Below, piece by piece: positions 35,991 to 45,163 of a DNA stretch of 45,163 bases. Origin of the DNA: Chromera velia. Lineage: Eukaryota; Sar; Chromeraceae. Position 1 is the stretch's first letter. Every line of letters starts with the position of its first letter. The notes beneath the pieces were generated by a model. It ran no database searches. It worked only from the letters and a program-made list of their open reading frames with translations, and was not told the DNA's origin. The stretch is taken from contig JAHBMJ010001594.1 in NCBI GenBank assembly GCA_018398765.1, positions 1,436-46,598 of the forward strand. Direction: 5' to 3'. Both the position numbers and the translations under genes were made by a program.

Positions 35991-38399
35991 TCTTGCTTTC
36001 TTGTTTTCTTGTTTTCTTACTTTCTTGCTTGCTTACTTTCTTTCCTGCTTTCTTTCTTTTTTTTCTTTTATATTTTTTTTTTCTTTCAAAATGCTTTGTT
36101 AATCTTTTAAATAAAAAGTCTGAGTGTCTTTTATTTTAAACTGATTATGCTCCCACTGTTACCCACTGCACTTAATTCTGACAGTTATTCTGTAGGTGTG
36201 CTCCGCGCATGATGATTAAACGGTTCAACGCTACATGCACTTGTATATATATACATGACTACCATACTTGTACATAGTGCTACTAATATGCGCGCATGCA
36301 CCGCAAGTATGCATACCATTATATATGCCTTAGTAGTCTACATAACAACACTAGAAAAGAGTCACGGTAGAAATCATATAGTAATCACTGCAACTTTGTA
36401 TGCGCCATATACTCGCTACATTTATATTAGCAGAGCTATTAAATTTATTTTTTAATATTTCATTTTGAGGCCTAAATTTCATTTTCAAAATTCAAACATT
36501 TACATGTGTACCAAGTATGTGTACACCATGGAAGAACAATCTAGAGAACAATTAACGACCCTGCAAGTGTACTTCTTTTTCATAATGCAAATTCACACAG
36601 GTGGAATCGGATCTGAAGCCGATTCATTGACAGAGGAGAACGCTCTGATGACAGAGCAATCCCCAGCAGATGCACGCACCGTTGTAGGATGTGAATGCCA
36701 TGCACTTCTTCAGGCTCGTCCCCTCCTTTTCCAACGAGTGGAACTCGAATACCGCCCTCTCTTTTTCTCTTTTTCAGCATACAGAGGCGGTACCGGCCGG
36801 TACATCGCTTTGAATAAATAATGGGAGGACCTTTCTTCTTTCCTGACTCTGTCCAGGGATAGAAGCGCGCATCCCCATTTCTTCATTCACTTGGGCGCAT
36901 CAGTGGACACACTGTGGCAGGCATTCTTAAATTATAATTACTATTTAAAGAAAGAGGGCCTTAATGGAGAGAAGGAACGGCACATGCAGAAGAAGAGACA
37001 AACAAGGAAAAAGAGAGAAAGGCAAAGCGAGAAGAAAGACAGAAGCATGCAGCGATGGATCAACCAGAAAGAAAGGAAGCCGCACTGGCAAGCAAGGCAG
37101 AGGAGACAGACTGTGATGGACGGAATGGGATTCCACTCTCTCCGTTCTTCATTCATTAACAAGTCCTCAGTTTCCACAATGGTCCTCTTTCTCTTCTTCC
37201 CGAACTTTCGTTCTTCGGACTGCTAATCCATCCATCCAGTCAGTGGAGTCTCTTCTCTCTTTGTGGGCACACGGGTCTCTTTCCTCTTCTCTTTTTCATT
37301 CTCTTCGACTGTGTGCTTCCTCTTTTTCCCTTTGTTTTCGTTTCTTCTCTTCTCCCCTTGTCGACCCTCCGGTTCTTTCTCGCCTTGCAGACGCAGACGA
37401 GAGGACGACACAGACATCCAGACACTCTCACTCACAGTACACACATACGCACAGGGGGAGGCGGGATCTCAGTGGAAGAGGATTTACGGAAGAGAGATTA
37501 CTCTGTTCGTTGCTTGAAGAGACAGAGAAAGAGAAGAAACGCGAATCCACACACTGACGTTTACTTTTATTTACTTTAGTTAGATAAGGAAGGACAGTCA
37601 AGATAGGCACAGCGACACACACGTAATGCAAAAATGATTCCTTTGTCATCGTTTCTTTCGGGCGATATTTCCCTTCTTCCTGCCGACCTTCCCTTGCTCT
37701 TCCTCTCCTACGACCACCAGAATTCACTCACTTGAAAGATCAGCTCCATAACAACAGAAGGAAGGCAGAAGAAACGGGTCGTCCGGGGAGGAAAAGAGAG
37801 AGAGAAGGCAGGAAGGACCACTTGATTGCGTGTTTTCTTCTCTTCTCGCTATTCCTGTTCTCCTCCTCCCCATCCCTCTGAAGGACATGGTCGTTCAATC
37901 GGCAAAAAGGCCCTTCGCTCCGGTGCACACGAGCAAGCAAACACACTCGTGCGAGCAAGAGCAGGAATTGATCTCTCGCGGAAACCAGCCAGCGTGCTTA
38001 GTCGATCCGAGATTGACCCTTTCTTTCTTCATTCGTCCCTCCAAAGACAAAAAACAAGACAATCAGACGGGAGAAAACAGAAACGAGTCGCGCTTTCCGT
38101 CCTTCGAAGTGCTTCACCTCCTTCCACGATCTCTTCAGACAGTCAAACACACACCGATGCATCAAGCCCTACACCCATGCACACACCTTCAAGGATTCCC
38201 TCGGTTCAGACGCAAGGCCTCTCGATCTATCTTTCACGGCAGGCAGGCAGACTCCCTCCCTCTCTCGCATGCACACGCCGCTCAGAATCCAATGGGCATG
38301 CACACAAGAAAGTGCACAGAGGCCACCAGAGAGAGCAACAAAGAGATCGAAGAAAAGAAAGAGCAGACAGAAAGGCAGTGCCCCCCACTCCCTCCCTCC

Positions 38400-40538
38400 T
38401 CAGAGGTAGTAGAGCTGGTTGAGCATCCAAGGGACGGTGCGGAGTACAGTCCGCACTGCTTCGTGGCATACATGACGGGCGCGGGCACTCGGATGGGGCC
38501 AGGCCAGTTCTGGTACAGCATCGACAGCTGGGCGGTGAGTCTCTGGAGGTCGTTGACGGTCATGCTCCCGGGCTGCCAGTAGAGGACGTCGTAGTGTGTG
38601 GGAGTGACGGAGCCCTGGGTGACCTCCTGGTGGGAGATGAAGAAGTCAAACTTGTCCTTGGCAGTCACTCCAGTGTCGAAGATAGTGAGGGGCTGGGCGT
38701 TCGTCAGCTCTCCCTCCTTGAGAGTCGGGCCTCGGCCTCCCCCTCTGCCTCCGCGGCTCTGCAGCATCTCTGCTGTCGCTTTGACAGCGAACCGCTGGTG
38801 GATCATCTTGTTGATCATCACGTAGGCAAGCTCGACCTCCTTGGCCCACTCAGCGTCGAGCTCGGAGAACATCTGGAGGAGGGCCTTGATCTCAAAGTCC
38901 CTCAGGAGCTGCTTGGCGGCCTCGGACACACCGTCCCTGTAGATGATGATGCGGGCGGGGAAGCGCTTCGCCTCACCCTGCACGGGCCCCCTGGCAAACT
39001 CGAAGTTGTCTTTGAAATGGTCGAGGGCCCGCTTCAGGAACATGGCAAAGGGCTCGGCGGCGTCCTCTCTCGACTTGACCCAGACGGAATACGAGAAGTA
39101 CTTGGTGAAGGAGTAGTTGTACGAAGCAGCGAAGGACGCCACTGTGCGTCCACCCGTCGTGTTCAGGTCAATGCCGACGACCATGGTGGGGCAGCTCTGG
39201 TGGGCGTTGAGGCCCCACAGGAACCCGCCCTGAATGCATGTCAGACACAGACAGACAAAATACAGAGGAGGCAGATCCACACATGCAGGACAAGATGGTC
39301 AGCAGACAGGCATAGGGAGGGGCATGGAGAAACAACGGAGGAAGGCAGACAAAGGAAAGTGAGCTTCGCAGAAGAAAAGACGAAATGAGTCCTGCGTTCT
39401 GTCTCCTCTCCAGCCATTCCATACTTTCTCTCTCGCCCCCCGATCTGCCTGACTGCATGCCGACGTACCTGCTTGCAGATCATCTGGTCGAAGAGCTTGG
39501 CGGCAGCCTGAGCTCCCTTCTTCTGGAGGGTGTCGGCCCGGATGCATTGAGTGGGGCAGGCCATCTTCCCCGTGCAGAATTCGGTCTTCACGGCAGCGTA
39601 GATACGGTCGGCGTTCTGTCTCGGGAGTATGATCAGAATGATGTCGGGGCGGGCATTCAGCTGCCCGAGCTCTCTGAGCATGTCGTTCTTGAAGTCCTCC
39701 CCCTGGGTGGAGTTGATGGAAATCGACTTGGGCTTTTGTCCCCTGATCCCCTTCATCTGGAGCTGCTCTCCGATGGCATCCATCAGGGAGGAGAGGAGAC
39801 CCTCGTCCCGAGCGTGGTGCACCACCACCCAGCGCTGGAACCCCGGAGGGCCCTGGAAGCCCACGACACCGCGTTGGATCAGGTGAGGGAAGTTGACTCT
39901 GTTGTAGTTCACCTCCTGGCCTGCAGTGTCACCGGCGTTCCTCTCGACATCCGCGAGGTCTGCAGAGAGACAAGAGGCAGGGGGGGCGAGGGGAAATGAA
40001 AGCGAAGGGAGGAAGCAAACAAGACAGACAAGAGACAAGACAGACAGCGACTTCTGCAGACAGTAAAAGGAAACGGGAGGAACAGGGAAAGCGGGAGGGA
40101 GGGAAACAACGCAGGAAGAGAAGAGAAGGACGGAGGGCCCCGGGAGGGAGAAATGACGATCCATCCACCAGCATACATTGGACTACGTTTTTCTTTCTCT
40201 CCATTTCACTTCTTCCAGGCCCTCTCTTATCTCTACTTTACTTGCCTGACTGACTGACTGACTGACCGTTCTCTGTCGTCATCACCCGCACCTTCTTCTT
40301 CTCAACCTGTCGGCCCTCGCACTCCAAGTTCTCTGTGGACATCTCGATACACCATTGATTCAGAACCTGTGGGCACACAGAACGATCGAAGGGACAAACA
40401 GGAGGGGCGGAGGGAAGATGAAGCAAAAGACTAGCTGGTTGCTTGAACGTACGCGGGGGGGAGGCACACAGCGAGAATGAATGAAAAAAAAGACGGAGGA
40501 GAGAGAGGAAGAAAAAGAGGGGCCTTCGCGCGCGCACG

Positions 40539-40582
<44 letters not shown>

Positions 40583-42929
40583 CGCACACACACACACGAA
40601 AACGCACACACACGCACACGCACGCAGAGAAAGAGAGAAAGACAAAGCAAAAAAGAGAAAAAGAGAAAGACAGATTTGCCAGCAGCAGCTGGAAGAGACG
40701 GATTGATAGACTGATTGCAGACCGAAAACCAGGAAGAAGAGAAGAGACAAGGCAGTGAAGCCTGAAAGCCAACACGCCTGAAGGCAGCAACAGACCTCCT
40801 GCGCCTTCTTTGCAGCTTCGGAGGTGTCTGTGGTCAGTTTGTCCAGGATCTGGTTGCCCTTCTTGAACCTGGCGTTGGGGAGCATGCGCGTGTGTTTGGA
40901 GATGGCGGTCATGATCTGGAAGTTGCTCTTCAACGCGTCGGTCAGGCCGGTCATGAAGCAGATCTCAGGGGGGAGGAAGATGTCCCTCTTCCTTCTGGTG
41001 GCCTTCAACATGGGCATCTTCTCTTCCGTCAGCGTCTTGTTGTACTGCTGCTTGAAGCAATCTCGGTAGGAGATCGGGCCCTCCCGACGCTCGAAGGTGG
41101 AGTCGATGTTCAACTCCATTTCCACACCCTCGATGCGGTACAGGTTCGACTGCTGGCCGTGGTAGGTGATGATGACCTTGCCTTTCATGCCGTCCTCCAA
41201 CAGAAACTTCTGCTTGTCCTTCGGCTCTGCACCCGCGTTGTTTGTCTGCATGATCGACTTCATCACTTGCGCAGCGGTGACGTTCTGGATGATGCGGTGT
41301 TTGACGTCACTCATCAGAGCCAGGCCGCCTTGCACGACTTGCATGGAGGTGAAGTAGCCGGGGATGAGGGAGAGGGGGGGGCTGCAGTCGACCGTGATCG
41401 GTGCATCCGTGTCGTAGTGGTGTCTGCCGATTTGCTGGAGACTGCAGTCTGCACAGAGACAGAGAGAAAGGAGGGAGAGGGAGGATAGTGATGTGAAGAT
41501 GGATCCATAAGAGAGAACAGATACAGTCTCCCCCCCTTCCCCACACACACGCTAACGAGGGAGGACAGACAGGGAGAGAAGAAAAGAGCAAGGAACACAG
41601 AAACAGAACTAAAGCACTGCCAGAGACACCCCTCCCTCTTGCTCTTCCACTTTCCCTGCCCCTCCCCTCAATCTACCAGCTGACCTCTGAGCGCTCTATT
41701 GACGAGAAGGTTGAAGTACATCCTCTGCTCCTCGTTCAGGAGTCTCTTGTCGGTGATGCGCAGCTCTCTCTTGGCCTTTAGGATGACGGTGTAGCTGCCC
41801 TCCTTCAGTTCGTCTCCGTCGTTGACCTCTTCGCCGCCGTCTCTGCACGCAGACAGGCGGGCAGGAGGGAGGCAGGGGAAGGTGTAAGAGAGCAGGGCCG
41901 TTGGGGGGAGCAAAGAGAAGCAAGGGGACTCGAACGCAAGTCTCTAAGAAGAACGCTCGGTTTTTGACAGGGGAAGACAAGACAAAGAAAGCAACTAGAA
42001 GCACACACAAGAGACGGAGACGGGGAGGGAGACGGGAGGAAAGGAACAGAGGACCGACTTCGCCTGGGTGTGCTTCAGTTTGAGGTCCTGCAGACAGGGA
42101 TCAGGAGAAAGGAGGGGAGGGGGTCAATCAAGAACGAGGCATGAGTGTGTTCATTGGAGGAGAAGGGGGGACTTGAAGTCCTTCTTTGGTATTCTTTCGT
42201 CTTGTTGGAGGGGAGACGGCTATCTCTGTTTTCTCCCTGCCTGACTGGCCCGACAGTTTTCTCCTTCCCTCCCTCCTAAATGATCAGAAAGCAAAGGAAT
42301 TCTCAGCAGACGAAAGGAGACAAATGACAGGTGGAAGTAGGAGTGAGGGCAGGGAAGAGACAAGTCTGACAGCTTGCCGTCTCCTCTCACCTCCCTGGAC
42401 TGACGGTCAGTTTAATCTCCTGGCCGGCTCTCTCTTCAGGGGCGTTGAGGAGGTACACGTTCCCGCCGGTGCAGATGAGGTCTTTGGCGTCAGCTGCTTT
42501 GATGACTTCATCCTTGTTGTGCTCAATGATCTTCACCCTCTGGCCGGGGGTGTCCTCCTGCAGGCACAGAGGGGGATAGAGGGAAGAGAGGAAGGAGACG
42601 GGATGAGAAAAAAAATCTCAAACTCGGACACAAAGACGAAAAAAGAAGGAGACAACACAAAATCTTAAGTTTATGCCTGATTGAGTGAGTTTACAGGCGG
42701 AGGAGGACATGTGATGAGGAAAAGAGGAGTTATGGTGACTTGCCTGAGGAGACGGCAAGGGTAGGAAGAGCAGGGAGGAGACAGCAAGGGAACTTACCGG
42801 CAGAGGGGGGTCAAAGGCGACGCTGCAGATGTCCACACGGAATCCCGACTTCAGACGGATGGTCCTGAAGTTGGAAACAGCCACGAAGGCTTTCCCTTCA
42901 GTTCCATACCCGGGACGTTGGGTGATCAT
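38400..42929 (-). CDS. Piwi-clade Argonaute, last 22 codons out of frame
   Basis: Eight exons join in phase: 42929-42798, 42557-42405, 42087-42059 (29 nt), 41842-41685, 41448-40796, 40366-40267, 39959-39469 and 39229-38400. With one base compensated near 38464 the product is about 848 residues, normal for the family. In order: N domain (RPGYGTEGKAFVAVSNF), a PAZ-containing region (exon 5) leading to FLPPEICFMTGLTD, a Piwi-clade signature; MID with DIILIILP and CPTQCI; and PIWI from GGFLWGLNAH. The catalytic Asp593 (GIDLNTTGG), Asp671 (IIYRDGVSE) and His784 (PTHYDVLYW) are present; the glutamate finger is probably Glu631 or Glu627. The protein would bind a small guide RNA and may cleave targets. 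Met at 42986 would add 19 residues. See the finding on the C-terminal frameshift. Confidence 0.93.
40530..40625. repeat. (CA)n tract in Argonaute intron 5
   Basis: Nearly continuous CA dinucleotides with CG interruptions in the intron between exons 5 and 6, (TG)n on the coding strand. Cys/Val-rich ORFs here are artefacts. Confidence 0.9.
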
Positions 42930-43745
42930 AGTGGTGGATCGATTAAGGAGACTGCTCCGAGGAGACGCGTCGAAAAAAAAATGCAAGGAAGTGGGAAAAC
43001 CCTTAGAATAAACAGTTAACTTAACTGGGAACGAAATAAATAGGTTTGCAAAGGTTGTGGGGAGTTTCTTTCGATCTCTTCTCTTCTCGCAGTCCCCTCT
43101 GCCACATCTGGGGGCTCCTCTTTCTCAGTCGTGTCATTCTGAAAAGGCTTTGACTGCATGATCTCAAATTTGATCTCGCACCGTCGATCCCCCGGAATGC
43201 AAGCCTCGAAAAAAGCCTGCATGGCCCCGGAAACTTAGAAGCCATCGAATTAACTGTGGCACGTACTTTTCGGGAACGCCGCGCGCGGGCTCATGCAGGG
43301 ACACACAAAAATCCACACGGTGCGCGCGCGGGCGAACATTAATTCATGCATGCATGTTGCGGATTGTTGCATGCGGTGTTGCACCGATCGATGCCGCGCA
43401 TTTGCATGCATGCTCCAAGCATCATATCGATCATCAAGTATATACACCCGGACCCTCGTAGAAGTACGTCATAAGTACGTCTTTCGATCAATTAATGTAT
43501 CAATACATATCGATGTTGACATATATTATAATCCAGGGGTTGGCCTGGTCGCGTGCCAAGCTTTTGAATCGCAAAGGAAGATCGCAGAGGTGACTGCAAG
43601 ACAAAAGTCACGATCAACTGAGCTGCTGCGTGAGTTGGACGCGATTGGTCCTCGACTGCCAAACGATCTCCTGCTTGAATTAACTCCAGCAACTCTCACT
43701 TTGAGTCCATCGTCTGTGAACTGTCCGTTCCAAACTGTGCACAAG
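42930..43745. promoter_or_regulatory. Divergent promoter region of Argonaute and the plus-strand gene
   Basis: Three GCATGC clusters lie at 43345-43356, 43368-43374 and 43403-43413, with GCGCGC runs at about 43,279-43,288 and 43,322-43,331. A small minus-strand ORF (43222-43016, starting MQAFFEACIPGDRR) has protein-like composition. It could be a 5' exon or upstream ORF, but no splice join to Argonaute exon 1 is evident. The plus-strand reading frame stays open upstream of 43746 to about 43,293. Confidence 0.45.
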
Positions 43746-44931
43746 ATGCCGGACCCCTTTGTTCAAGCGACTTACAGTTTTTGTTACGGAACCGCACTCT
43801 GTGCGTTTGGGGGCATCACTGCACTCCTGGGGTGCACTCTGTTCGATGGAAAGAAACAAACGATCAGAGAACAGTCAGAAAAATACCATCCTTCTCCAGC
43901 CTTGAAGCCGAGGGAAATGCGCCCGGCACCAAGGGTAACCGTCGAGGAAGTTTTCTCTACGAAGAGTCTCTCACCAGTGCGTTCGCCAGTGCATCGGGCA
44001 GAAAGGGACGATCAGGCTTCGATTCTCCAACTGATTTCGGTGCCTTTCTGTGGAGGCTTCGACAAATGCAAGCTTCATACACGCCAGCATTTCATTCTTC
44101 TCACTGCAGACCAAGGTCTCACCAGAAGCCGCAAGACTTTCTCTGGCCACACGGATTTCAGTGCACTGGAGCTCGACAAACGTTGCCTCCCTCGAGCGAT
44201 TCATCAGCCGGCTCGAGGTCTACTTCAACTACATGAGCCAGGACAATGTCCTGGCGTACTGCTGGCTCAGGGAGCTCCAACTTGAGTTTCCCGCTGTGAT
44301 GGACCAGTTGAAATGTCTGACAGCAGAGTCGATGTGCTGTACTCTGTACTTTCGCGCCGTTTCTTCTCGCTTGGTGAGTCTCCCACGGCTTCGCGGTGGA
44401 TGCTCGCGAAGGATGCTCCACAAAGATGTGCTGTGTTGTCTTCCTTCTTGCAGACAGAGATTGAATCGTTGTTTCGAGTCGTCAACTCCATGAACTCCAT
44501 GCACGGTCAAGTGCATTTTGGCCCTTCAGCAGGTCCACATTCAACGTCAGTTGCGGGCACGTCTTCTCTTCTTCGGAATTTAGGTCAAGTGCGGAATTCA
44601 GTACACTGCTAACCTTTTGCCCGGTCTGTTCCTTTCGTTCAGGTCTGCCGCCATCCTTGATATTCAGTCGACAGCAGTTCTCTCCCACGAACTCTCGAGC
44701 TCGCAACCTGCACTGGCGCCCTTTGTGGTCCACGGTCAGCTTTCCACAAAGATCCGAGCTTTGTGTTGTCTTCTGCGAATCACCGGCGACTTTCAGAATC
44801 AACATCCCTTTCTCTTCTTCGGAGCACTTGAAGATGGACGTGCTTCAGCTGGAAGCTCTCATCGTCACGAGCTGACCGCTGAGTACCTGCATCGCCACGC
44901 CGAGTCAGATGGAGACTTCGGTGACTTCTGA
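43746..44931 (+). CDS. Tentative 291-residue protein with N-terminal membrane segment
   Basis: I do not recognise it. One phase-consistent model uses four exons: 43746-43976, 44110-44373, 44454-44545 and 44643-44931, with donors GTGCGT, GTGAGT and GTCAGT, acceptors TGCAG or TTCAG and stop TGA. Residues about 9-31 (TYSFCYGTALCAFGGITALL onward) form a probable membrane helix, followed by a basic/Pro-rich stretch. Exon 2 encodes helices (SLERFISRLEVYFNYM, AYCWLRELQLEFPAVMDQL). The tail contains HELTAEYLHRH. Competing open frames overlap exon 1 (43,930-44,100) and exon 4 (the GT CTG frame ending LEALIVTS), so exon choice is uncertain. The start could also be upstream, because the frame is open. 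Confidence 0.42.
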
Positions 44932-45163
44932 GTTGACCGCGGAGTATTTGAATTCCTTAACTCGCAGAGATCAGATCGACGAGACCCCTCCTGACTTCGA
45001 TGAGCCCGTCAGAAGGCATGCTGGTCACAGGAACCTGTACCTCAACGACCCCTGTCTGTTGGGTCTTCGTCCGGCGAGAATACAATTCCATACTTTGGAA
45101 TGAGCAAGAGGCAGCGCAGCCAGCGCTTTGTACAGACCCCAGTGCCCGCGCCTCCTGCCTTTG
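44932..45163 (+). other. Right-edge sequence with an open frame repeating ELTAEYL
   Basis: An open frame at 44909-45103 (+), one base out of phase with the preceding gene, encodes SELTAEYLNSLTRRD and then an acidic/basic segment ending in a TGA. It may be a further exon or frame-shifted tail of the preceding gene, or non-coding. The last 60 bases show nothing recognisable. Confidence 0.3.

Larger units (their letters stand above)
34705..38399. other. Long tandem intergenic spacer, AT-rich, no supported gene
   Basis: The spacer lies between the kinase-fusion start and the Argonaute stop (both minus). TGCATGCA at 34908-34915 and a GCGCGC cluster at 34,965-35,000 are within 300 bases upstream of the kinase-fusion start and may be promoter elements. 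About 35,040-36,600 is AT-rich and holds a long TTTC array and a repeat unit. About 36,600-38,399 has gene-like composition but only microsatellite-laden ORFs. A possible minus-strand fragment near 36,690-36,770 lacks a usable acceptor. Part of this is probably Argonaute 3' UTR. Confidence 0.5.

Noticed and set aside
36465-36821. 118-residue plus ORF and a possible minus exon (AVFEFHSLEKEG region)
   Set aside because: Neither has a convincing acceptor or family resemblance. The minus fragment has a plausible donor but is preceded by purine-rich sequence.
37830-38582. 250-residue plus ORF
   Set aside because: Biased composition with microsatellite segments. Its end is antisense to the last Argonaute exon, with no start context or splice support.
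38594-39388. 264-residue plus-strand ORF
   Set aside because: It is the exact antisense of the PIWI exon. The minus strand has conserved catalytic motifs and proper splice sites, and the plus product has no recognisable features.
40892-41488. 198-residue plus-strand ORF
   Set aside because: Antisense shadow of the Argonaute exon that contains PAZ.
1-45163. CRISPR arrays, rRNA genes, insertion sequences, retroelement ORFs
   Set aside because: None seen. Regular repeats are simple microsatellites without unique spacers, and no reverse transcriptase or transposase motifs appear in any frame.

Overview
This is a nuclear window from an intron-rich protist with moderate GC. It carries eight protein genes, seven of them complete or nearly so, split into many short exons. 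I reconstructed 49 introns by requiring GT..AG ends and matching reading phase. The 3' splice sites are mostly TGCAG. The 5' splice sites have G at +5 in all 49, and C at +3 in 30 of 49. A heptatricopeptide/RAP-type organellar RNA-binding protein, a Piwi-clade Argonaute, GCATGC palindromes in the promoter regions and abundant microsatellites suggest an alveolate alga, with a chromerid relative of Apicomplexa the best guess. That assignment is inference; there is no rRNA or organellar marker in the window.

Layout. 1-7632 (-): a mitochondrial or plastid HPR-repeat protein of at least 16 exons, running off the left edge. 8521-12825 (+): mitochondrial ribosomal protein uL3m in 9 exons, divergent from the HPR gene. 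14596-17168 (-): a secreted alpha/beta hydrolase with a threonine linker and a bacterial-type C-terminal domain. 17867-24027 (+): Rsm22/METTL17, the iron-sulfur mitoribosome assembly factor, in 12 exons, divergent from the hydrolase. 25004-28342 (-): an unrecognised 874-residue protein. 29355-34704 (-): a short-type adenylate/nucleoside-monophosphate kinase domain with an altered P-loop at the end of a roughly 770-residue disordered region. 38400-42929 (-): a Piwi-clade Argonaute in 8 exons whose last codons are out of frame by one base. 43746-44931 (+): a tentative membrane-anchored protein.

Three of the eight genes (HPR protein, uL3m, Rsm22) serve organellar gene expression, and two of them share a divergent promoter. 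The intergenic DNA is not uniform. Spacers lying 3' of genes (12.9-13.8, 24.1-24.9, 28.6-29.3 and 34.8-36.6 kb) contain strongly AT-rich islands. The three divergent promoter spacers do not, and they carry GCATGC palindromes instead.

Introns hold almost all the simple repeats. Many tetranucleotide arrays begin exactly at the 5' splice site and repeat the first four bases of the intron (GTCA, GTCG, GTGG, GTAG, GTCC). I regard this as the most unusual signal in the window.
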